The notes beneath the pieces are model-generated. The model worked only from the letters and a program-made list of their open reading frames with translations. It made no database searches and was not told the DNA's origin. Positions 6,264 through 10,541 of a stretch of 10,541 nucleotides of DNA are shown piece after piece; the stretch's first letter is position 1, and each line of letters starts with the position of its first letter. This DNA is from CAZPMO01 sp964587515 (GTDB lineage Bacteria > Pseudomonadota > Alphaproteobacteria > MPNO01), in the NCBI GenBank assembly GCA_964587515.1, contig CAZPMO010000172.1:1-10541 (forward strand), given 5' to 3'. The position numbers were made by a program, and so were the translations under genes.

Positions 6264-6371
6264 GAATCTCTTGTTGTGGGAAATTATCGTCTAAATCATT
6301 GATTTGATTCGCAGAATCTGATTTATCGATTCAAATCAATGATTTAGCGAATCGCCCTAAGACATTGATTC
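6264..6371. promoter_or_regulatory. Cluster of six GANTC (CcrM-type) sites
   Basis: GANTC occurs at 6264, 6306, 6314, 6328, 6349 and 6367, five of them within 66 bp. In alphaproteobacteria CcrM methylates the adenine of GANTC and the methylation state can gate transcription. Such density in intergenic DNA could mark cell-cycle-linked regulation, or simply follow from the AT-rich palindromes here, since three sites lie in or between the inverted-repeat arms. Confidence 0.4.
6291..6347. repeat. 20-bp AT-rich inverted repeat
   Basis: CTAAATCATTGATTTGATTC (6291-6310) and GATTCAAATCAATGATTTAG (6328-6347) are inverted copies with one mismatch and a 17-nt loop. Each arm also contains a smaller palindrome (AAATCATTGATTT, AAATCAATGATTT). 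The arm length, mismatch number and loop length equal those of the repeat at 6192-6248 although the sequence differs. No T-run follows on either strand, so it is not an intrinsic terminator. Confidence 0.8.
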
Positions 6372-6385
6372 AACGCATTTTTTTC

Positions 6386-6414
6386 TTGACGATGTGGGAA
6401 AATCCCCGCACAAT
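6386..6414 (+). promoter_or_regulatory. Candidate orphan promoter pointing against the tRNA gene
   Basis: TTGACG (6386-6391) and CACAAT (6409-6414) are 17 bp apart, a good sigma70-like spacing. The spacer carries an imperfect dyad (TGTGG / CCGCACA). No plus-strand gene follows before 6810; a transcript would run antisense through the tRNA terminator and tRNA-Thr. It is a sequence match only. Confidence 0.25.
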
Positions 6415-6436
6415 CTGATTGTTCATGCTTGACATG

Positions 6437-6466
6437 GAAAAAGAAAGGGCGACCCGAAGGTCGCCC
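6437..6466 (-). terminator. Intrinsic terminator of tRNA-Thr
   Basis: On the minus strand a perfect 8-bp stem GGGCGACC / GGTCGCCC (6466-6459 and 6454-6447) closed by a TTCG tetraloop is followed by TTTCTTTTTCC. It begins 18 nt past the tRNA CCA end. The stem, stable tetraloop and U-tract make this a clear rho-independent terminator. Confidence 0.85.
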
Positions 6467-6483
6467 TAGATGTAGCACGAAGG

Positions 6484-6560
6484 TGGGGTGGACGACGGGG
6501 TTCGGACCCGTAACCTCCCGATTACGAATCGGGCGCTCTGGCCAATTGAGCTACGCCCAC
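6484..6560 (-). tRNA. tRNA-Thr (anticodon CGU)
   Basis: Read on the minus strand from 6560, the cloverleaf folds completely. The acceptor GTGGGCG pairs with CGTCCAC (one G-U), the D-arm GCTC/GAGC is present, the anticodon stem CCCGA/TCGGG holds the loop TTCGTAA (anticodon CGU, reading ACG threonine codons), and the T-stem ACGGG/CCCGT holds TCCGAAC. The discriminator base is C and CCA is encoded (6486-6484). No intron or mismatch is seen. Discriminator C is not what I would expect for threonine tRNA, but the anticodon is unambiguous. Its terminator lies at 6437-6466. tRNA genes are common integration sites, relevant to the low-GC DNA on its 3' side. Confidence 0.92.
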
Positions 6561-6570
6561 CATAGCAAAG

Positions 6571-6591
6571 CGCCCCGCCCCAAGCGGGGCG
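6571..6591. other. Strong hairpin just upstream of tRNA-Thr
   Basis: CGCCCCGC and GCGGGGCG form a perfect 8-bp stem with the loop CCCAA, 10 nt before the mature tRNA 5' end. It would lie in the 5' leader of the tRNA precursor, or stop plus-strand transcripts (TTCT follows weakly). No clear promoter for the tRNA could be placed between here and 6650. Confidence 0.4.
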
Positions 6592-6651
6592 TTCTGCCAT
6601 CTGGGACAATGCACAGTAAATTGTGTAGGGGCAATAACTAAACGCAACATT

Positions 6652-6678
6652 TGGTATACCATCCCGTAAATTTTACGG
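6652..6678. promoter_or_regulatory. Two adjacent palindromes upstream of hyuA, candidate operators
   Basis: TGGTATACCA (6652-6661) is a perfect 10-bp palindrome that fits the GntR-family half-site pattern GTM-KAC with no spacer. Directly beside it CCGTAAATTTTACGG (6664-6678) is a second palindrome with a single central base. They lie about 130-160 bp before hyuA in otherwise gene-free DNA. GntR/FCD regulators often control catabolic operons of this kind, but none is encoded in the window. The binding protein is unproven. Confidence 0.4.
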
Positions 6679-6733
6679 AATGAAATGGGACGTTTGGCGC
6701 ATCCGATACCACCCACCACCACATCCCCCCCTA

Positions 6734-6758
6734 AACCCCCTCGGCTTCGCGGGGGGTT
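6734..6758. other. Hairpin in the region upstream of hyuA
   Basis: AACCCCC (6734-6740) and GGGGGTT (6752-6758) form a 7-bp stem with an 11-nt loop about 50 nt before the hyuA start. It would lie in the hyuA leader if transcription begins near the palindromes. No T-run follows on the plus strand; on the minus strand only TTTAGG does. Confidence 0.3.
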
Positions 6759-6809
6759 CGTGTAGGATGATGGAGGCGGGGCGATGTCTGGGGAGGCGGC
6801 GCGGGGACA

Positions 6810-8885
6810 ATGTCGGACTGGATGGTCGGGGTCGATACGGGCGGGACCTTTACCGACCTGATTGCTTTCAACAGCGCCACCCGCGAGTTGCGCACCGCCA
6901 AGGTGCCGTCGCGGCCGGGCGATGCTTCCGCCGCGGTGATGGGCGCGCTGGATGTGCTGTTCGGGACCGGCGTGGCGGCCGGCGACATCGGGCTGCTGGC
7001 GCACGGCACCACGGTCGCCACCAACACCATCCTGGAAGGCAAGGGCGCGCGCACCGGGCTGATCATCACGCGCGGTTTTCGCGCGGTTTATGAGGCGCGC
7101 GGCTGGGCCCAGCCCGACCCCGACGATCTGCTTGATCCGTTCTACACCAAGCCGCCGCTGCTGGCGCCGCAGCGCCGCACCGAGGAGGTCACCGAGCGGC
7201 TCGATTACACCGGCGCGGTGCTGACGCCGCTGGACGAGGACGAGGCGCGCAAAGCGGTGCGCCGCCTGAAGGCAAAGGGCGTCGAGTCGGTCGCGGTGTG
7301 CACCCTGTTCAGCTTCCGCAACGCCGATCATGAGGAGCGCATCGCGGCGATCATCGCCGAGGAGGCGCCGGCGTGGCGGGTCTCGCTGTCGTCGCGCGTC
7401 CTGCCCACCATCCGCGAATATCCCAGGCTGTCGACCACGGTAATCGACGCCTATGTGGGGCCGATCATGGAGCAGTATCTGACCCGCCTGGAAAGCGCGC
7501 TGGCCGGCGCCGGGGTGGAGACGCCGCAGATCTTCCTGATGCAGTCCAACGGCGGCGTGATGCGCATCAATCTCGGCGCGCGCCTGCCCAACCAGACATT
7601 ATTGTCGGGACCGGCGGCCGGCGTGGTCGCGGGGATGGAGCTCGCGCGGCTCACGGGCGAGGAAAACATCGTCACCTTCGACATGGGCGGCACGTCGACC
7701 GATATCGGCCTGGCGCCCGGCGGCCGCGCAGAGGAAACCAACGCCGGGCGCATCGCCGGTCAGGATATCGGCACGCCGATGCTGGCGGTGCATACGCTGG
7801 GGGCCGGCGGCGGCACCATCGCCCGCATCGGCCCCGACGGGTTGCTGAAGGTGGGCCCGGAGAGCGCCGGCGCCGATCCGGGGCCCGCGTGCTATGGCCA
7901 GGGCGGGACGCGGCCGACGGTGACCGACGCGAACCTGCTGCTGGGCGCGCTGGGCGGCGACAACGCGCTGGGCGGCAGCGTGCGCATCGATGCGAACCTG
8001 GCCGAGAAGGCGGTGCGCGAGCATGTGGGCGAGCCGCTGGGACTGGACGCGGTGGCGGCGGCGGCCGGCATATTGCGCATCGTCAACACCAACATGGCGG
8101 TCGACCTCCGCCTCGCCTTCCAGTCGCGCGGCGAGGACCCGCGCCGCTATGCGCTGGTCGCCTTCGGCGGCGCGGGGCCGTTGCACGCGCCGCTGCTGGC
8201 GCGCGATCTCGGCATTCCGCGCGTGCTGGTGCCGGCCTATCCGGGGCTCAACAGCGCCATGGGTCTGTTGCAGACCTCGGTGCGCCACGTCTATGTGCGC
8301 TCGGCGCTGGGGCTGCTGAGCGACTATCCGACGGATCAAATGGAGGCGCATTTCGCGGCGCTCCTCGGCCACGCGATGGACGACGCGGCCGAGGAAGGGT
8401 TCGCGCCGGAGGCGGTGCGCATCATCCGCCAGCTCGACATGCGCTATCCCCATCAGGGTTATCAGCTTGCCGTCACCTGTCCCGAGGGAACGCTGGACGA
8501 CGCCGCGAAGCCGGCGCTGAAGCGCGACTTCGACGCCGCGCACGAGCGCGTCTATGGCGCCAGCGCGCCGGGCGAGGACGCCGAGATCGTAACCTTTCGG
8601 GTCATTGCCGAGATGGAGGTGCCGCGGCTCGAGCTCGCCCGGCTGGAGCCCGGCGACGGCGACGCGGCGCGCGCCCGCATCGGTGAACGCCCGCTGTTCG
8701 ACATCGCATCGGCCGCCTTCGCGCCGGCCGGAATCTACGACCGGACGCGGCTCAAGGCCGGCGACCGCATCGACGGCCCGGCGGTGATCGAACAGGCCGA
8801 CGCGACCACGGTGGTGCTGGCCGGCCAGCGCGCCGAGATCGGCGCGCACGGCGCCCTCACCATTCATACGGGAGCGGGCGCATGA
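6810..8885 (+). CDS. hyuA: Hydantoinase/oxoprolinase family protein, subunit A (HyuA-like)
   Basis: The 691-residue ATP-binding subunit of a HyuA-HyuB enzyme. Relatives are N-methylhydantoinase, 5-oxoprolinase and the acetone/acetophenone carboxylases, all of which use ATP to activate an amide or carbonyl substrate. The N-terminal actin-like phosphate loop is VGVDTGGTFTDLIAF (6-20), followed by HGTTVATNTILEGKGA (65-80), LMQSNGGVM (243-251), LSGPAAGVVAGME (265-277), the second nucleotide motif TFDMGGTSTDIG (289-300), the HTLGAGGG loop (328-335), GPESAGADPGPACYG (349-363), and AFGGAGPLHA plus PAYPGLNSAMGL near 451-486. The length is typical. GGGGA stands just before the ATG. The end overlaps hyuB by ATGA, implying translational coupling. 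The substrate cannot be named from sequence; no permease or amidase is in view to narrow it. Confidence 0.93.
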   Translation: MSDWMVGVDTGGTFTDLIAFNSATRELRTAKVPSRPGDASAAVMGALDVLFGTGVAAGDIGLLAHGTTVATNTILEGKGARTGLIITRGFRAVYEARGWAQPDPDDLLDPFYTKPPLLAPQRRTEEVTERLDYTGAVLTPLDEDEARKAVRRLKAKGVESVAVCTLFSFRNADHEERIAAIIAEEAPAWRVSLSSRVLPTIREYPRLSTTVIDAYVGPIMEQYLTRLESALAGAGVETPQIFLMQSNGGVMRINLGARLPNQTLLSGPAAGVVAGMELARLTGEENIVTFDMGGTSTDIGLAPGGRAEETNAGRIAGQDIGTPMLAVHTLGAGGGTIARIGPDGLLKVGPESAGADPGPACYGQGGTRPTVTDANLLLGALGGDNALGGSVRIDANLAEKAVREHVGEPLGLDAVAAAAGILRIVNTNMAVDLRLAFQSRGEDPRRYALVAFGGAGPLHAPLLARDLGIPRVLVPAYPGLNSAMGLLQTSVRHVYVRSALGLLSDYPTDQMEAHFAALLGHAMDDAAEEGFAPEAVRIIRQLDMRYPHQGYQLAVTCPEGTLDDAAKPALKRDFDAAHERVYGASAPGEDAEIVTFRVIAEMEVPRLELARLEPGDGDAARARIGERPLFDIASAAFAPAGIYDRTRLKAGDRIDGPAVIEQADATTVVLAGQRAEIGAHGALTIHTGAGA

Positions 8886-10541
8886 CCATCGATCCGATCA
8901 CCACCGAGGTCGTGCTCAGCCGCCTGCGCGAGACCACCCAGGCCATGGCGCACGCGCTGTTCCATAGCGGCTATTCCCCGATCCTGCGCGAATCCCAGGA
9001 CGGCACGGCCGGGCTCACCGACGGCTCCGGGCGCGTGATCATGGTCGGCGGCGGGCTGCAATATCATTCGCTGCTTTATTCGCAGGCGGTGGCCAGCGTG
9101 CTGGAGCGCTATCCGGCCGAGGACATGGACGACGGCGACGCCTTCGTTTCCAACGATCCCTATAAGGCGGGCAACAGCCATGTGCCGGACATGGTGGTGG
9201 TGGCGCCGGTATTCTATGACGGGGTCGTCGTGGCGTTCGGGGTCAGCGTCGCCCACAAGGCGGACGTCGGCGGGCTGGTGCCGGGATCGTCGGGCGCGGC
9301 GTCACGCGAGATTTTTCACGACGGGCTGCTGCTGCCGCCGGTGCGGTTGTGGACCGACAGGGCGGGCATGAACCGGGAGATCGAGGCGATCATCCGCAAC
9401 AACAGCCGCGCGCCCGAAGTGGTGATCGGCGACCTCAGGGGTCAGGTCGGCGCGACCCGGCTGGGCGCCGAGCGCATGAAGGCGCTGTGCGACGAATACG
9501 GGGTCGACACCGTGGGCGCGGCGATGGACACGCTGATCGAGCGCACCGGGGCGCGGCTGCGCGCGGTGTTCGCGGGCTGGCCCGACGGCGCGTTCGAGGG
9601 CGAGGGGCTGCTCGATCACGACGGCGAGACCAGGGACCGGCCGGTCCGCATTCACGTGACGGCGACCAAACAGGGCGACCGGCTGACGCTGGATTTCAGC
9701 GGCACCGATGCGCAGACGGCGGGGCCGGTGAACACGCCGGGCCCGACCGCGCGCGCGGTCTCGCTACAGGCGATCCTGGCCGCGTCGGATCCGACCATCC
9801 CGATGAACGCGGGCGCCTTCGCGGCGGTCGATTTCGTGATGCCGCCGGGCCGCGTGGTCAGTCCGCAATTCCCGGCCACGGTGAACCATTATTTTCCGAC
9901 CTCGCACCTGGTCTATAACTGCGTCCTCGCCGCGCTGGGGAATTTCAATCCGGCGCGCGCGGTCGCACCCTCGGGGCTCGGCACCGGCGCGATCGCGATC
10001 GGTTACGGCAAGGGGCGCGACGGCAAGGCGGCGGTCCAGTACGAGTTGATGATCAGCGCGCTGGGCGGCACCGGCGACGGCGACGGCGCATCCATGGTGC
10101 TGCCGATGAACCATTTCGCGCCGGGCACGCCTATCGAGGTGGTGGAGACCGAATATCCGGTGCGGGTGGCGCGCTTTGATCTGTGGCCCGATTCGGCGGG
10201 TCCCGGCGCACACCGGGGCGGCACTGGTTTCGTCCGCGCATACCATTTCCTGACCGACAGCATCCTGACCGCGCGCACGTCGAACCATCGTCACCCGGCG
10301 TGGGGCTTGTTCGGCGGCGGATCGCCGCCGCCGTCGCGCACCACCATCACCTTCGAAGGTGGCACCACCGAGGACATGGATGTGATGGAAACCCGCCGGG
10401 TCGGCGCCGGCGTGACGCTAACGCTGTCGCAAAGTGGTGGCGGCGGCTACGGCGATCCACGGGAACGTCCCGCCGAGGAGGTCCGGCGCGACGTGCGCGA
10501 CGGGTACGTGACGCGCGATGCGGCGGCGGCGGCCTATGGGG
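8882..10541 (+). CDS. hyuB: Hydantoinase/oxoprolinase family protein, subunit B (HyuB-like), 3' end cut by the window
   Basis: Partner subunit of HyuA; 553 codons are visible and the frame runs open off the window edge. It starts MTIDPITTEVVLSRL at the ATG overlapping the hyuA stop, with GGGAG 7 nt upstream. Family landmarks are FVSNDPYKAGNSHVPDM (88-104), VAHKADVGG (123-131) and SREIFHDGLLLPPVRLW (141-157); H100, D103, H125 and D128 are likely metal ligands by family analogy. A Gly-rich GAHRGGTGF segment lies in the C-terminal third, and the family-terminal motif GGGYGDPRERPAEEVRRDV is followed by YVTRDAAAAAYG at the edge. Because that motif normally lies near the end, few residues should be missing. 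With HyuA it should form a heteromeric ATP-dependent cyclic-amide hydrolase or related carboxylase in the cytoplasm. Confidence 0.93.
   Translation, partial: MTIDPITTEVVLSRLRETTQAMAHALFHSGYSPILRESQDGTAGLTDGSGRVIMVGGGLQYHSLLYSQAVASVLERYPAEDMDDGDAFVSNDPYKAGNSHVPDMVVVAPVFYDGVVVAFGVSVAHKADVGGLVPGSSGAASREIFHDGLLLPPVRLWTDRAGMNREIEAIIRNNSRAPEVVIGDLRGQVGATRLGAERMKALCDEYGVDTVGAAMDTLIERTGARLRAVFAGWPDGAFEGEGLLDHDGETRDRPVRIHVTATKQGDRLTLDFSGTDAQTAGPVNTPGPTARAVSLQAILAASDPTIPMNAGAFAAVDFVMPPGRVVSPQFPATVNHYFPTSHLVYNCVLAALGNFNPARAVAPSGLGTGAIAIGYGKGRDGKAAVQYELMISALGGTGDGDGASMVLPMNHFAPGTPIEVVETEYPVRVARFDLWPDSAGPGAHRGGTGFVRAYHFLTDSILTARTSNHRHPAWGLFGGGSPPPSRTTITFEGGTTEDMDVMETRRVGAGVTLTLSQSGGGGYGDPRERPAEEVRRDVRDGYVTRDAAAAAYG

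Noticed and set aside
6291..6347. Replication origin suggested by AT-rich palindromes and GANTC sites
   Set aside because: No clear DnaA-box array and no dnaA, hemE, parAB or rep gene nearby.
6484..6560. Attachment-site repeat derived from the tRNA 3' end
   Set aside because: I looked for the T-arm/acceptor sequence near 5000-5130 and elsewhere in the window and found no second copy.
7599..8867. Minus-strand 422-codon and plus-strand 437-codon (7373-8686) frames inside hyuA
   Set aside because: Both overlap the motif-complete hyuA in other frames and read as Arg/Ala/Gly-rich non-protein-like sequence.

Overview
The window looks like chromosomal DNA of a GC-rich alphaproteobacterium, possibly Rhodospirillales-like. 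The evidence is the codon usage, an OmpA-type lipoprotein of a kind I associate with that class, kynurenine-pathway and hydantoinase genes, and clustered GANTC sites. This placement is inferred from gene style; no rRNA or marker gene is present.

Left part (about 1-3904, minus strand): a catabolic cluster read right to left. It holds kynU (kynureninase), kynA (tryptophan 2,3-dioxygenase) 27 nt later, then after 93 nt a TauD/TfdA-type Fe(II)/2-oxoglutarate dioxygenase, and after 104 nt a small SnoaL/NTF2-fold protein with its own possible promoter. KynA and KynU perform steps 1 and 3 of tryptophan to anthranilate; the formamidase for step 2 is not in the window. The divergent region at 3905-4080 carries a phased GCGCCA repeat array that looks like an operator, and an 11-bp tandem duplication at the kynU start creates an overlapping 11-codon reading frame.

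Middle (4081-5051, plus strand): an OmpA/Pal-type outer-membrane lipoprotein followed by a GC-rich hairpin.

Accessory stretch (about 5060-6800): base composition drops visibly. It holds an unrecognised, probably exported protein built from two copies of a 111-residue cysteine-containing unit, a doubtful short ORF, a tandem plus inverted REP-like repeat cluster, a second 20-bp inverted repeat of identical geometry, a dense cluster of GANTC sites, and a tRNA-Thr(CGU) gene on the minus strand with a textbook terminator. I read this as an island-like insertion beside a tRNA gene; no flanking attachment repeat was found.

Right part (6810-10541, plus strand): a two-gene hydantoinase/5-oxoprolinase operon, hyuA then hyuB with a 4-nt ATGA overlap. 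hyuB runs off the end of the window close to its expected C-terminus. Two palindromes upstream, one matching the GntR-family half-site pattern, are candidate operators.

The most unusual items are the duplicated-domain exported protein, the repeat/GANTC block next to it, and the kyn operator array with its overlapping short frame.
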